A stretch of DNA of 64,000 nt. Origin: Echinicola marina (GTDB lineage: Bacteria; Bacteroidota; Bacteroidia; Cytophagales; Cyclobacteriaceae). Position numbers and translations under genes: made by a program. Below the pieces are notes generated by a model. That model made no database searches. It was not told the DNA's origin and saw nothing but the letters and a program-made list of their open reading frames with translations. This document shows, one piece after another, positions 26,501 through 35,477 of this stretch. The stretch is from the NCBI RefSeq assembly GCF_020463795.1, contig NZ_CP080025.1:2415501-2479500 (forward strand). The letters run 5' to 3'. Each line of letters opens with the position of its first letter. The first letter of the stretch is position 1.

Positions 26501-27421
26501 ATGAATGCAAAAGGTGTTAAGGACTATGTAATGCTCCATTTCATAGTGTTGATTTGGGGTTTTACGGCTATTTTGGGCCTACTGATCAGTATACCGGCTG
26601 TTGAAATTGTCTTTTATAGGACTTTGATGGCTACGATTATCCTAGGAGTGCTTTTTGCCTTTAGGAAGAGAAAAGTAAAGCTTCCCCTCAATGAGTTGGT
26701 GAAGATTTTGGGTACAGGGGCTTTAATTGGCCTTCATTGGATATTATTCTTTGGAGCGGCCAGGGTTTCGACTGCGTCAGTATGTCTTGCAGGGATGGCA
26801 ACATGCTCCCTATGGACCGCTTTTATTGAGCCGTGGGTGAATAAGGTTAAAGTAAAATGGTACGAGGTGGTCTTGGGAATTATGGTTTTGGGAGGTCTTT
26901 ATGTGATTTTTAGTTTTGAATTGCAATATTGGGAAGGGCTTTTGATGGCTGTTGGGGCTGCGTTTTTAGGTGCTTGTTTTACGGTCAGCAATGGTCGACT
27001 GACCAAGAAACACTCCCCTTATTTGATTACTTTTTATGAGATGATGGGGGCTTGTGTTTTTACAGCCTTATTTATGCCGGTTTATGTACATTATTTTGCA
27101 GAGAACGGCTCTTTGCAGATGGTTCCAAGTATAAGTGATTGGTTTTGGCTTATTTTATTGAGTGGTGTCTGTACAGTGTATGCCTTTTCGGTTTCGGTGG
27201 AGCTGATGAAAAGGCTAAGTGTGTTTGTGATTAATTTAACAGTCAATCTGGAGCCAGTATATGGGATTGTTTTGGCGGTATTGATTTTTGGAGAAAAGGA
27301 GCAGATGACTCCCGGCTTTTATTTAGGCGGACTGATTATCCTCGCTTCAGTATGCATGTATCCAGTGTTCAATTATTTCTATAAAAGAAGAAAGAACAAA
27401 CAATTATTGAGGGTGCAGTAG
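26501..27421 (+). CDS. EamA-family (DMT) membrane transporter
   Basis: A 306-residue inner-membrane protein made of two EamA repeats of five helices each. The first repeat opens HFIVLIWGFTAILG and the second begins near LMAVGAAFLGACFTVSNGR. The C-terminal tail is basic (YKRRKNKQ). Family members export amino acids, metabolites or nucleotide sugars; the substrate here is unknown. It follows permease copy 2 by 5 bp. Confidence 0.88.
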   Translation: MNAKGVKDYVMLHFIVLIWGFTAILGLLISIPAVEIVFYRTLMATIILGVLFAFRKRKVKLPLNELVKILGTGALIGLHWILFFGAARVSTASVCLAGMATCSLWTAFIEPWVNKVKVKWYEVVLGIMVLGGLYVIFSFELQYWEGLLMAVGAAFLGACFTVSNGRLTKKHSPYLITFYEMMGACVFTALFMPVYVHYFAENGSLQMVPSISDWFWLILLSGVCTVYAFSVSVELMKRLSVFVINLTVNLEPVYGIVLAVLIFGEKEQMTPGFYLGGLIILASVCMYPVFNYFYKRRKNKQLLRVQ

Positions 27422-27467
27422 TCAACAGACAGATGTGCCTATTAGTATAGGCAATAGAAGAAGAAAA

Positions 27468-27498
27468 CTCCATGCTATCCATGAAGCGGAGCATGGAG
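27468..27498. terminator. Hairpin between convergent EamA and ispE genes
   Basis: A perfect 9-bp stem CTCCATGCT/AGCATGGAG (27468-27476 and 27490-27498) with a 13-nt loop. A six-T run comes about 10 bp later on the plus strand. A smaller hairpin (GCCTAT/ATAGGC, 27437-27452) precedes it. It is likely to mark the end of one or both convergent transcripts, but it is not a textbook terminator. Confidence 0.4.
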
Positions 27499-27528
27499 CA
27501 GTAATTCCTGTTTTTTGGAAAGGTTTGG

Positions 27529-28335
27529 TCAAAGTAGTCCTTTGAAAGTGAAATAATCTTTAGGCCAAACACTCAGGGCGGGTTCTTCTTCAAAGAGCCC
27601 AAATACGGTTGATCCAGAGCCGGACATTGCTGCATAAAAAGCTCCGCGCTCGTAAAGTTGCTCCTTTATCTGGGCAATTTCTGGGTACCTGGTGAATATG
27701 CTATCCTCAAAATCATTCTTTAGTTGTCCCTTCCATAGCGAGCGATCAGCCAATGTCTTTTTTAGGTCATGTTCAGGTTGTTTGGGGCTAATACCTGCAT
27801 AAGCTTCTTTGGTGCCAATATGAATTTGTGGATTGATCAAAGCGATCCAGCAGCCAGCAAGGTCAAGTTTTATTGGCTCTAAGATTTCACCTCTTCCGGT
27901 GGCGATCTTGGGAGTGTTTTCAATAAAGAAAGGACAGTCACTTCCTAGTTGTGCCGCATAATCCTCCAGGAACCAATCCTCTAAATGGAGGTCAAAGAGG
28001 CTGTTCATCATTTTAATGGCAAAGGCACCGTCTGCTGAGCCACCTCCCAGTCCAGCCCCCATGGGGATGGCTTTATGCAGGTGGATGTTGATATGCGGAA
28101 GTTCATTGAAATCCTTTCTAAGTAATTTTAGTGCTTTGAGAATGATATTGTCTTTTTCTTTTCCAGGAACTTCTAATCCCGTACCTGTGTAGGTGGTTTT
28201 TTCCGCTGTGGATATTTCCAGCGCATCACAAAGAGGGATGGGGATCATGCAGGTTTCTATATCGTGATAGCCATCTTTTCTTTTTTGGGTAATATGTAGG
28301 CCGAGATTAACCTTGGCATTGGGGAATTGTATCAT
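27529..28335 (-). CDS. ispE: 4-diphosphocytidyl-2-C-methyl-D-erythritol kinase
   Basis: A 268-residue GHMP kinase of the non-mevalonate isoprenoid pathway. The ATG at 28335 gives the standard start MIQFPNAKVNLGLHI; a TTG four codons upstream is less likely. The GHMP ATP-binding loop PMGAGLGGGSADGA is at about residues 90-103, QLGSDCPFF follows, and the C-terminal motif is AAMSGSGSTVFGLF. A perfect -7 octamer TAGATTTG (28369 down to 28362) lies 27 bp upstream on the minus strand. It is transcribed away from the ilv operon. Confidence 0.95.
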   Translation of the reverse strand: MIQFPNAKVNLGLHITQKRKDGYHDIETCMIPIPLCDALEISTAEKTTYTGTGLEVPGKEKDNIILKALKLLRKDFNELPHINIHLHKAIPMGAGLGGGSADGAFAIKMMNSLFDLHLEDWFLEDYAAQLGSDCPFFIENTPKIATGRGEILEPIKLDLAGCWIALINPQIHIGTKEAYAGISPKQPEHDLKKTLADRSLWKGQLKNDFEDSIFTRYPEIAQIKEQLYERGAFYAAMSGSGSTVFGLFEEEPALSVWPKDYFTFKGLL

Positions 28336-28658
28336 ATCAATATGCAAAAGAATTCGTCCTGCAAATCTATTAAAAACAGGGTATATATTTTGAGTGCCTT
28401 GCTTTATGTTATTTATAAATTTTGAATGAATGCTTGAATAATTGTCAAAACATTGGTTGCTGGACTGTTTAGTAGGTAAATTATTAATAAAAATTAAATG
28501 AAAATAAAAATCAGAAGAAAATTCTGAAAATTGAATAAATATTTTTTTTATAAAAGATAAAAAAGGGTAATACCTTAATAAGGTGTTTTACAATCCTGTG
28601 ATTGTGTGGGTTTGCAATAGTTTAATTTTTGATTCAATTTAAAAAATGAAATAAAATA
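28336..28658. other. AT-rich divergent region between ispE and the ilv promoter
   Basis: No gene is seen here. The stretch is very AT-rich, with runs of A and T around 28480-28560 that could act as UP-like or curved DNA. A 13-bp dyad ACCTTAATAAGGT at 28572-28584 and a short repeat CAATC-CTGT-GATTG just after it lie about 70-110 bp upstream of the ilv -7 box. They could bind a regulator; none is identified. Confidence 0.35.
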
Positions 28659-28689
28659 TTGTAAGTCTCAACTTAGGGTTTTACTTTTG
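28659..28689 (+). promoter_or_regulatory. Promoter of the ilv-leu operon
   Basis: TTG at 28659-28661, a 20-bp gap and TACTTTTG at 28682-28689 match the Bacteroidota primary-sigma promoter (TTTG, 19-21 bp, TAnnTTTG). Transcription would start near 28695 and give a leader RNA of about 175 nt up to the attenuator. Confidence 0.7.
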
Positions 28690-28741
28690 TAAAGAAATTA
28701 TAAAAAGTGAAGAGCAGAAACCACTAAACACACTAATAAAC

Positions 28742-28801
28742 ATGTTCAAAATAGTTAGCGTCATTAACCTTATTGTCATTCTCATTTTCAACTGTAAGTG
28801 A
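28742..28801 (+). CDS. ilv operon leader peptide
   Basis: The 19-codon frame encodes MFKIVSVINLIVILIFNCK. Ten of the 19 residues are Ile, Val or Leu (five Ile, three Val, two Leu), with six in a row at residues 10-15. Its TGA stop (28799-28801) overlaps the start of the antiterminator strand, which is what a ribosome-stalling sensor needs. It starts about 47 nt after the predicted transcription start and is followed by the attenuator and ilvD. No strong Shine-Dalgarno is seen, as is usual in this phylum. I named it from position and composition, not from a known homologue. Confidence 0.8.
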   Translation: MFKIVSVINLIVILIFNCK

Positions 28802-28869
28802 GGCGCTAAACTATTGTTAAAACATCCATAAAGCAATAAAGTGCCTCATCTCGTGAGGCACTTTTTTTT
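28799..28869 (+). terminator. Transcription attenuator of the ilv-leu operon
   Basis: The terminator stem is AAAGTGCCTCA (28838-28848) with TGAGGCACTTT (28854-28864), a 5-nt loop and eight Ts from 28862. The antiterminator strand TGAGGCGCT (28799-28807) pairs with the same AGTGCCTCA (28840-28848) over 9 bp with one G-T. The two structures exclude each other. A ribosome stalled at the Ile/Val/Leu run would leave 28799-28807 free and allow read-through. One that reaches the stop codon would cover it and let the terminator form. Confidence 0.85.
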
Positions 28870-28900
28870 ATAAAGATAATAACAGAATATTAGAGATAAT

Positions 28901-30583
28901 ATGAGTGATTTGAAGAAATATAGTTGGGAAATCAGTGATAATCAGGAGAATCCGGCGGCTATGGCCATGCTGTATGCGACTGGTATCAGTGATAAAAAGA
29001 TGAAGCAGCCTTTTGTGGGAGTGGCAAGTTGCGGCTATGAAAGTAATCCTTGTAACATGCACTTGAACAGTTTTGCTAAGGATATAAAGGAGTCCGCGGA
29101 TAAGGTAGACCTTTCCGGCTTTGTTTTTAACACTATAGGTATTTCTGATGGGCAATCAATGGGGACTTCAGGAATGAGGTATAGTCTTCCCTCCAGAGAG
29201 GTGATTGCAGATTCAATTGAATCATTCATTTTAGGGCATTCTTTTGATGGTGTGGTAACCATTCCTGGCTGTGATAAGAACATGCCCGGTGTGGTGATGG
29301 GGATGCTTCGTATCAATCGCCCAGGGATCATGGTCTTTGGAGGTACGATCAGATCGGGAAACTATAAAGGTGAAAAACTGAATATTGTTTCGGCCTTTGA
29401 GGCTTATGGCAAGAAGATAAACGGCCAGATTTCTGACGAGGATTATATGGGTGTGATCAAAAACGCCTGTCCTGGTGCGGGAGCATGTGGAGGTATGTAT
29501 ACGGCCAATACCATGTCATCAGCAATTGAGGCCATGGGGTTGTCTTTGCCTTTCAGCTCATCCTATCCTGCTACTTCAAGGGAAAAGAGGGAAGAATGTA
29601 AGAATATTGGCAAGTATATCAAGCAATTACTTGCGCTGGATATCAAACCTAAGGATATCGTTACCAGAAAAAGTATTGAAAATGCGGTACGTGTCACCGT
29701 AGCACTTGGAGGTAGCACCAATGCTGCCCTGCACATTTTGGCCATAGCCAGGACTGCCGGGGTTGACTTTAGTCTTGAAGACTTTAAGCGTATCAATGCG
29801 GAAACTCCTGTATTGGGTGATTTTAAGCCAAGTGGGAAGTTTATGATGGAAGATCTTTATGAAATGGGCGGTTTGCCTGCTTTCTTAAAATACTTCTTAA
29901 ATGAAGGGCTTTTGCATGGGGACTGCTTGACCGTTACGGGAAAAACAATGGCAGAGAACATAGAAGGAATCGAGCCAGTGAAGACTTCAAAAGATAGTGT
30001 GATTCATCCATTGGATAATCCAATCAAAGAATCAGGACATTTATGTGTGCTTCATGGAAATCTAGCACCAGAAGGAGCTGTGGCTAAGATTTCCGGTAAA
30101 GAAGGTAAATCCTTCACCGGTACAGCTAGGGTCTTTGATAGCGAGCCAGAAGCCAATGAAGCGATGAAGAACAAGGAAGTTCAAAAAGGAGATGTGGTAG
30201 TTATCCGTTATGTAGGGCCTAAAGGAGGACCTGGAATGCCGGAGATGCTCAAGCCTACTTCCATTATCATCGGAGCGGGACTTGGTTCTGATGTGGCTTT
30301 GATCACAGATGGTAGATTTTCTGGTGGTACGCATGGGTTTGTGGTAGGACATGTGACGCCAGAGGCCTATTTGGGAGGACCTATAGGGTTGATTCAGGAT
30401 GGTGATAAGATCACTATCAGTGCAGAGAGCCTAGAAATCAGTGTTGATGTTTCAGATGAGGAGTTTGAAGCAAGAAAGAAAAATTGGAAGAACAAAGACT
30501 TAAGTCATCTCCAAGGAACGTTAAAGAAATATGTCCAATTAGTGTCTACAGCGTCTGAGGGTTGTGTTACTGACAAACAGTAA
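28901..30583 (+). CDS. ilvD: Dihydroxy-acid dehydratase
   Basis: A 560-residue iron-sulfur enzyme for the fourth step of Val/Ile synthesis (dihydroxy acid to 2-keto acid). Cluster-ligand regions are visible: [10 protein letters not shown] near residue 48, [11 protein letters not shown] near 122 and [13 protein letters not shown] near 195. The C-terminal [16 protein letters not shown] block is complete. It is the first structural gene behind the attenuator; ilvB starts 53 bp downstream. The length is typical. Confidence 0.96.
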   Translation: MSDLKKYSWEISDNQENPAAMAMLYATGISDKKMKQPFVGVASCGYESNPCNMHLNSFAKDIKESADKVDLSGFVFNTIGISDGQSMGTSGMRYSLPSREVIADSIESFILGHSFDGVVTIPGCDKNMPGVVMGMLRINRPGIMVFGGTIRSGNYKGEKLNIVSAFEAYGKKINGQISDEDYMGVIKNACPGAGACGGMYTANTMSSAIEAMGLSLPFSSSYPATSREKREECKNIGKYIKQLLALDIKPKDIVTRKSIENAVRVTVALGGSTNAALHILAIARTAGVDFSLEDFKRINAETPVLGDFKPSGKFMMEDLYEMGGLPAFLKYFLNEGLLHGDCLTVTGKTMAENIEGIEPVKTSKDSVIHPLDNPIKESGHLCVLHGNLAPEGAVAKISGKEGKSFTGTARVFDSEPEANEAMKNKEVQKGDVVVIRYVGPKGGPGMPEMLKPTSIIIGAGLGSDVALITDGRFSGGTHGFVVGHVTPEAYLGGPIGLIQDGDKITISAESLEISVDVSDEEFEARKKNWKNKDLSHLQGTLKKYVQLVSTASEGCVTDKQ

Positions 30584-30636
30584 GACAATAGACCAACCGA
30601 CATAAGACTTAAACCTCAAATATAATTTAAATACAC

Positions 30637-32331
30637 ATGAAAGATTCGAGAATCAGAGGAGCTGAGATCGTAATCAAGTCTTTGGTAGCCGAAAACTCAG
30701 AGTATATTTTCGGTTATCCCGGAGGAGCCATCATGCCAGTTTATGATGCGCTTTATGATTACGCGGACCAAATCAAGCATGTACTGACCAGACATGAACA
30801 GGGAGCTATCCATGCCGCTCAAGGCTATGCACGAGTCTCTGGAAAAGTCGGGGTTTGTATGGCTACATCAGGGCCAGGCGCTACTAACCTGATCACAGGT
30901 ATAGCAGACGCCATGATTGATAGCACTCCTCTGGTCTGTATTACAGGACAGGTAGCTTCCCCGTTATTGGGTACTGATGCATTTCAGGAAACTGATGTAG
31001 TGGGCTTTTCAATGCCTGGGACTAAATGGAACATTCAGGTTCGTAGGGTGGAGGATATTGCTCCTGCTATAGCCAAAGGTTTTCATATTGCTAGATCAGG
31101 AAGGCCCGGTCCAGTATTGATAGATATTACCAAAGATGCTCAGAATGATTTGGGTGAGTTCAATTACGTACCTTGTTTGGGGATCAGGTCATACAGACCT
31201 TACCCAAAAGTAGATGAGACTCAAGTAGCCAAAGCTGCTGAGGTAATTAATTCAGCTAAAAAGCCTTATGTACTTTATGGACAAGGTGTGGTCATCGGTA
31301 AAGCAGAGGAAGAATTAAAGGCCTTTTTGGATAAGACGGGAATACCTGCAGCTTGTACATTACTTGGGTCAGGAGCCTTGAGTGAAGATCATCCTCAGTA
31401 TGTAGGGAAGTTAGGAATGCATGGTAACTATGCACCCAATATGCTGACCAATCAATGCGATGTTTTGATTGCCATAGGGATGAGGTTTGATGATCGGGTT
31501 ACCGGTGATTTGGAGCGGTATGCCAAACAGGCAAAAGTGGTTCATTTGGAGTTGGATAATGCAGAGATCAATAAAAATGTAAAGGCAGAAGTGGCCGTGT
31601 TGGGAGACTGTAAGGAGAGTTTGCCATTACTTAGCCAAATGGTGAATGACAACAACCATGAGGAATGGGTGAAAGAATTCAGGAAGCTGGAGGAAAAGGA
31701 AAAAAGTGCCGTGGTATCTTTGGACCTATTGCCTACCAAATCAGGTTTGACCATGGGAGAGGTAATCCGTTATATCAATGATTATAAAAAGGATGATGCC
31801 ATTTTAGTAACCGATGTAGGCCAGCACCAAATGATCGCTTGGAGATACTTCAAGTATAAAACTACAAGGACTCAGGTTACTTCTGGTGGATTGGGTACGA
31901 TGGGCTTCAGCTTGCCTGCAGCTTTGGGGGCTCAATTGGCTGATCTGAACCGTCAAGTAGTTTGTGTAGTGGGTGATGGTGGTATTCAAATGACGATCCA
32001 GGAACTGGGTACTATTATGCAAACGCAAAGTCCTGTAAAGGTGGTATTGTTAAACAATAACTTCCTAGGAATGGTAAGACAGTGGCAGCAGCTATTCTTC
32101 GATAAGCGTTATTCATTTACAGAATTGGATAATCCTGACTTTATTAAGATTGCTGAAGCCTATAATATGAAGACCTCTAAGGTGACCGAAAGGGAAGATC
32201 TTAGGGATTCGGTAGCAGAGATGATGATACATGATGGCCCTTATTTCCTTGAAGTAGTGGTGGAAAAAGAGGATAATGTATTCCCAATGATTCCTACCGG
32301 ATGTTCAGTAGAAGAAGTTAGATTAAGCTAA
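30637..32331 (+). CDS. ilvB: Acetolactate synthase, large (catalytic) subunit
   Basis: A 564-residue thiamine-diphosphate enzyme joining pyruvate to pyruvate or 2-ketobutyrate. YIFGYPGGAIMPVYD and the catalytic Glu in TRHEQGAIHAA open the PYR domain. The FAD-binding middle domain is present, and the ThDP motif GDGGIQMTIQELGT with downstream NNNFLGMVRQWQ is intact in the last third. It is followed at 10 bp by its regulatory subunit, in the usual order. Confidence 0.96.
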   Translation: MKDSRIRGAEIVIKSLVAENSEYIFGYPGGAIMPVYDALYDYADQIKHVLTRHEQGAIHAAQGYARVSGKVGVCMATSGPGATNLITGIADAMIDSTPLVCITGQVASPLLGTDAFQETDVVGFSMPGTKWNIQVRRVEDIAPAIAKGFHIARSGRPGPVLIDITKDAQNDLGEFNYVPCLGIRSYRPYPKVDETQVAKAAEVINSAKKPYVLYGQGVVIGKAEEELKAFLDKTGIPAACTLLGSGALSEDHPQYVGKLGMHGNYAPNMLTNQCDVLIAIGMRFDDRVTGDLERYAKQAKVVHLELDNAEINKNVKAEVAVLGDCKESLPLLSQMVNDNNHEEWVKEFRKLEEKEKSAVVSLDLLPTKSGLTMGEVIRYINDYKKDDAILVTDVGQHQMIAWRYFKYKTTRTQVTSGGLGTMGFSLPAALGAQLADLNRQVVCVVGDGGIQMTIQELGTIMQTQSPVKVVLLNNNFLGMVRQWQQLFFDKRYSFTELDNPDFIKIAEAYNMKTSKVTEREDLRDSVAEMMIHDGPYFLEVVVEKEDNVFPMIPTGCSVEEVRLS

Positions 32332-32341
32332 GCCACATATT

Positions 32342-32845
32342 ATGAATCGATATACAGTATCCCTTTTTACGGAGAATTTCATTGGTATTCTTAATAGAGT
32401 GACTTTGATTTTCACCAGAAGAGGAGTGAATATAGACGCCCTTACCGCTTCAGAAAGTAAGGAAGATGGTGTACACAGGATCACCATAGAAGTGACCACA
32501 ACTGAAGATCAAGTGATTCAGATTGTGAAGCAGACGGAAAAGATCATAGATGTCATCAAGTCCTTCTATTATAAGGATGATGAGGTCGTTTACCAAGAAA
32601 TCGCTTTATATAAGATTCCAATTAGCAGTCTTGATCCGGGCTTGGAAAAAGTCATCAGGCAGTACAATGCCAGGATCATTTCAGCAGAGAAGGAATTTGT
32701 GGTGATCGAAATGACCGGCCATAAAGAAGACACCAAGGCCTTGCTGGAAATTCTTAAGGATTTTAATATCCTTGAATTTGCCAGATCAGGAAGGGTGGCG
32801 GTGGCCAAACCAATGGGAACAATTGAACAATATTTGAATAATTAA
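32342..32845 (+). CDS. ilvN: Acetolactate synthase, small (regulatory) subunit
   Basis: A 167-residue regulatory subunit. The N-terminal ACT domain (YTVSLFTENFIGILNRVTLI, then RRGVNIDALT) binds the feedback inhibitor valine in homologues, and a C-terminal ALS_ss_C domain follows (KTEKIIDVIK onward). It lies directly behind the large subunit and 11 bp before ilvC. A second level of control, feedback on the enzyme, therefore adds to the leader attenuation. Confidence 0.94.
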   Translation: MNRYTVSLFTENFIGILNRVTLIFTRRGVNIDALTASESKEDGVHRITIEVTTTEDQVIQIVKQTEKIIDVIKSFYYKDDEVVYQEIALYKIPISSLDPGLEKVIRQYNARIISAEKEFVVIEMTGHKEDTKALLEILKDFNILEFARSGRVAVAKPMGTIEQYLNN

Positions 32846-32856
32846 AACTAGAAACA

Positions 32857-33900
32857 ATGAAACTGAAATTCGGAACAGTTGAAGAAGATGTAGTAACAAG
32901 AGAAGAATTTCCTCTTGAGAAAGCCAGAGAAGTACTTAAAGACGAGGTGATTGCGGTATTGGGCTATGGTGTACAAGGTCCAGGTCAAGCACTTAACTTG
33001 AAAGATAATGGTTTTAATGTAATCGTTGGTCAGCGTAAAGGTTCCAAAACTTGGGACAAGGCTGTTGCTGATGGTTGGGTTCCTGGTGAAACGCTTTTTG
33101 AATTAGAAGAAGCCTGTGAAAAAGGTACTATTCTTCAGTTCTTACTTTCTGATGCAGGTCAGATTGCACTTTGGCCAACTGTAAAGAAACACCTTACTCC
33201 AGGTAAGGCATTGTATTTCTCTCACGGTTTCGGTGTGACTTACAATGACCAAACTGGTATCGTTCCTCCTAAGGATGTTGACGTGATTTTGGTGGCTCCT
33301 AAGGGTTCTGGTACTTCTTTGAGAAGAATGTTCGTAGAGGGTAGAGGTTTGAACTCTTCTTTTGCGATCTACCAAGACGCTACAGGAAAAGCTAGAGAAA
33401 GAGTTATCGCTTTGGGTATCGGAGTAGGTTCTGGCTACTTGTTCGAAACTGATTTCTACAGAGAAGTTACTTCTGACCTTACTGGTGAGAGAGGTACTTT
33501 GATGGGGGCTATCCAAGGTATTTTCGCTGCTCAGTACGAAGTATTGAGAGCTAACGGTCACTCTCCTTCTGAAGCTTTCAACGAGACTGTCGAAGAATTG
33601 ACTCAGAGTTTGATGCCATTGGTAGCAGAGAACGGTATGGACTGGATGTATGCTAACTGTTCTACTACTGCACAAAGAGGTGCTTTGGATTGGTGGAAGC
33701 CTTTCAGAGATGCATCTAAGCCAGTATTTGAAGAGCTTTATAAAAGTGTTAAAGATGGTAAGGAAGCCGCTAAGTCTATCGAATCTAACAGTAAGTCTGA
33801 TTACAGAGTGAAGTTGGAAGAGGAGTTGAAAGAGTTGAGAGAGTCTGAGATGTGGCAAGCTGGAGCTACCGTACGTAAGCTGAGACCAGAGAACAACTAA
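32857..33900 (+). CDS. ilvC: Ketol-acid reductoisomerase
   Basis: A 347-residue NADPH enzyme converting acetolactate or acetohydroxybutyrate to the dihydroxy acid. The Rossmann loop GYGVQGPGQALNL and the cofactor-phosphate loop VGQRKGSKTWDKA are near residues 37-70. The C-terminal knotted domain contains DLTGERGTLMG and the metal-ligand Glu region FNETVEELTQSL. Codon choice differs from its neighbours: it strongly prefers GGT, TCT, GCT and AAC, as in highly expressed genes. A long open frame on the opposite strand is a by-product of that bias. Confidence 0.95.
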   Translation: MKLKFGTVEEDVVTREEFPLEKAREVLKDEVIAVLGYGVQGPGQALNLKDNGFNVIVGQRKGSKTWDKAVADGWVPGETLFELEEACEKGTILQFLLSDAGQIALWPTVKKHLTPGKALYFSHGFGVTYNDQTGIVPPKDVDVILVAPKGSGTSLRRMFVEGRGLNSSFAIYQDATGKARERVIALGIGVGSGYLFETDFYREVTSDLTGERGTLMGAIQGIFAAQYEVLRANGHSPSEAFNETVEELTQSLMPLVAENGMDWMYANCSTTAQRGALDWWKPFRDASKPVFEELYKSVKDGKEAAKSIESNSKSDYRVKLEEELKELRESEMWQAGATVRKLRPENN

Positions 33901-33962
33901 TAACACTTAAGGGGAATGTTTCGGGAATTATATGAATACAATATGGTGTTGAAATAAGACGA

Positions 33963-34027
33963 GAAACTTCCCTGAAATAAAATTTCGGGAGGAATAGGAG
34001 AAAGAGATCACTCTGATTCCTATTCCT
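33963..34027 (+). other. Structured spacer between ilvC and leuC
   Basis: Two hairpins are visible: an imperfect one, ACTTCCCTGAAAT paired with ATTTCGGGAGG around 33966-33992, and a perfect 10-bp stem AGGAATAGGA/TCCTATTCCT (33990-33999 and 34018-34027). Neither has a T run, so neither is a simple terminator. They could limit decay or tune leu expression relative to ilv. Confidence 0.4.
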
Positions 34028-34059
34028 TCTGGACTTTATGACGATTGACAACAGAAGCG

Positions 34060-35457
34060 ATGGAAAAGAAAACATTATTTGACAAAGTATGGGACGCGCA
34101 CGTTGTGAAGTCAGTCCCTGACGGACCAGACGTGTTTTTCATAGATAAGCACTTTATCCATGAAGTAACCAGCCCAGTAGCCTTTCTAAACCTTGAAAAA
34201 AGAGGAAACAAAGTACTCTTCCCGGAAAGAACAGTAGCTACACCAGATCACAATGTACCCACTATAGATCAGGAGAAAACCATCAAAGACCAACTTTCCC
34301 GTATGCAGGTAGAAAAGCTACGAGAAAATTGTGCTAAGCATGGTATTGAGCTTCATGACCTGGGTACTGACCACCATGGTATTGTTCACGTAATCGGCCC
34401 TGAATTGGGGATTACCCAGCCAGGAATGACGATTGTATGTGGAGATAGCCACACTTCTACTCACGGAGCTTTCGGAGCTATTGCCTTCGGTATCGGTACT
34501 TCTGAGGTGGAGATGGTTTTTGCTTCTCAGTGTATCATGCAGTCTAAGCCTAAGCGCATGAGAATTACTGTGGATGGAGAGCTCAGTGCTGGAGTTACTT
34601 CCAAGGATATCATTCTTTACATCATCTCAAAAATATCTGCCAGTGGTGGTACTGGATATTTTATTGAATATGCTGGATCAGCAATTCAAAGCCTAAGCAT
34701 GGAAGCGAGAATGACCATCTGTAATATGAGTATCGAAATGGGTGCTCGTGGAGGTTTGATCGCTCCTGACGAAACGACATTTGAATACCTAAAAGGTAAA
34801 GAGCATGCTCCAAAAGGTGAAGACTGGGAAAAAGCATTAGCTTACTGGAAAACCCTTAAAACGGATGAAGGTGCAGCATTTGACTTGGAGTACAAATATG
34901 AGGCAGCGGACATAGAGCCGATGATCACTTATGGTACTAACCCTGGTATGGGAATCAAGATCAAAGATAATATTCCTACTACCGATGGTATGGAAGGAAG
35001 CAATAAGAATACTTATATCAAGTCACTTGATTATATGGGCTTTGCGCCTGGAGAGCCTATTAAGGGCAAAAAGATCGATTATGTTTTCGTAGGTAGCTGT
35101 ACTAACGGTCGTATCGAGGATATCCGCGCAGTGGCTGAATTTGTGAAGGGTAAAAAGAAAGCTGACAATATCACTGCTTGGATCGTACCAGGTTCAAGAG
35201 AGGTGGAAAAACTGGCCATCAAAGAAGGTTTGGTTGAGATTCTTGAGGAAGCAGGTTTCAAATTGAGACAGCCTGGATGCTCTGCGTGCCTTGCCATGAA
35301 TGATGATAAAATTCCTGCCGGAAAATATGCAGTATCTACTTCAAACAGAAACTTCGAAGGTCGTCAAGGACCTGGAGCCAGAACCCTTTTGGCTTCTCCA
35401 TTGACCGTGGCAGCAGTCGCCATTACCGGTGAAGTAACCGATCCTCGTGAAGTATAA
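34060..35457 (+). CDS. leuC: 3-isopropylmalate dehydratase, large subunit
   Basis: A 465-residue aconitase-family [4Fe-4S] subunit. The ATG at 34060 gives the family start [16 protein letters not shown]; a TTG five codons upstream is unlikely. Motifs include [29 protein letters not shown] with the first cluster Cys, and [10 protein letters not shown] with the other two. Together with LeuD it isomerises 2-isopropylmalate, and in citramalate-using organisms also citramalate. It follows ilvC after a 159-bp structured spacer and precedes leuD by 20 bp. Confidence 0.96.
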   Translation: MEKKTLFDKVWDAHVVKSVPDGPDVFFIDKHFIHEVTSPVAFLNLEKRGNKVLFPERTVATPDHNVPTIDQEKTIKDQLSRMQVEKLRENCAKHGIELHDLGTDHHGIVHVIGPELGITQPGMTIVCGDSHTSTHGAFGAIAFGIGTSEVEMVFASQCIMQSKPKRMRITVDGELSAGVTSKDIILYIISKISASGGTGYFIEYAGSAIQSLSMEARMTICNMSIEMGARGGLIAPDETTFEYLKGKEHAPKGEDWEKALAYWKTLKTDEGAAFDLEYKYEAADIEPMITYGTNPGMGIKIKDNIPTTDGMEGSNKNTYIKSLDYMGFAPGEPIKGKKIDYVFVGSCTNGRIEDIRAVAEFVKGKKKADNITAWIVPGSREVEKLAIKEGLVEILEEAGFKLRQPGCSACLAMNDDKIPAGKYAVSTSNRNFEGRQGPGARTLLASPLTVAAVAITGEVTDPREV

Positions 35458-35477
35458 TCATCTAAAATTGATCAAAA

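Noticed and set aside
28690-28900. T-box or riboswitch instead of leader-peptide attenuation before ilvD
   Set aside because: No T-box sequence or other conserved aptamer is visible, while the leader peptide and competing stems explain the region fully.
33142-33906. 254-codon open frame antisense to ilvC
   Set aside because: It lies wholly opposite a highly conserved gene with strong codon bias; the Ser/Arg/Gln-rich translation has no recognisable domain.
33916-33957. 13-codon frame before leuC considered as a leu leader peptide
   Set aside because: Only two Leu and one Val, not adjacent, and no downstream terminator with a T run.
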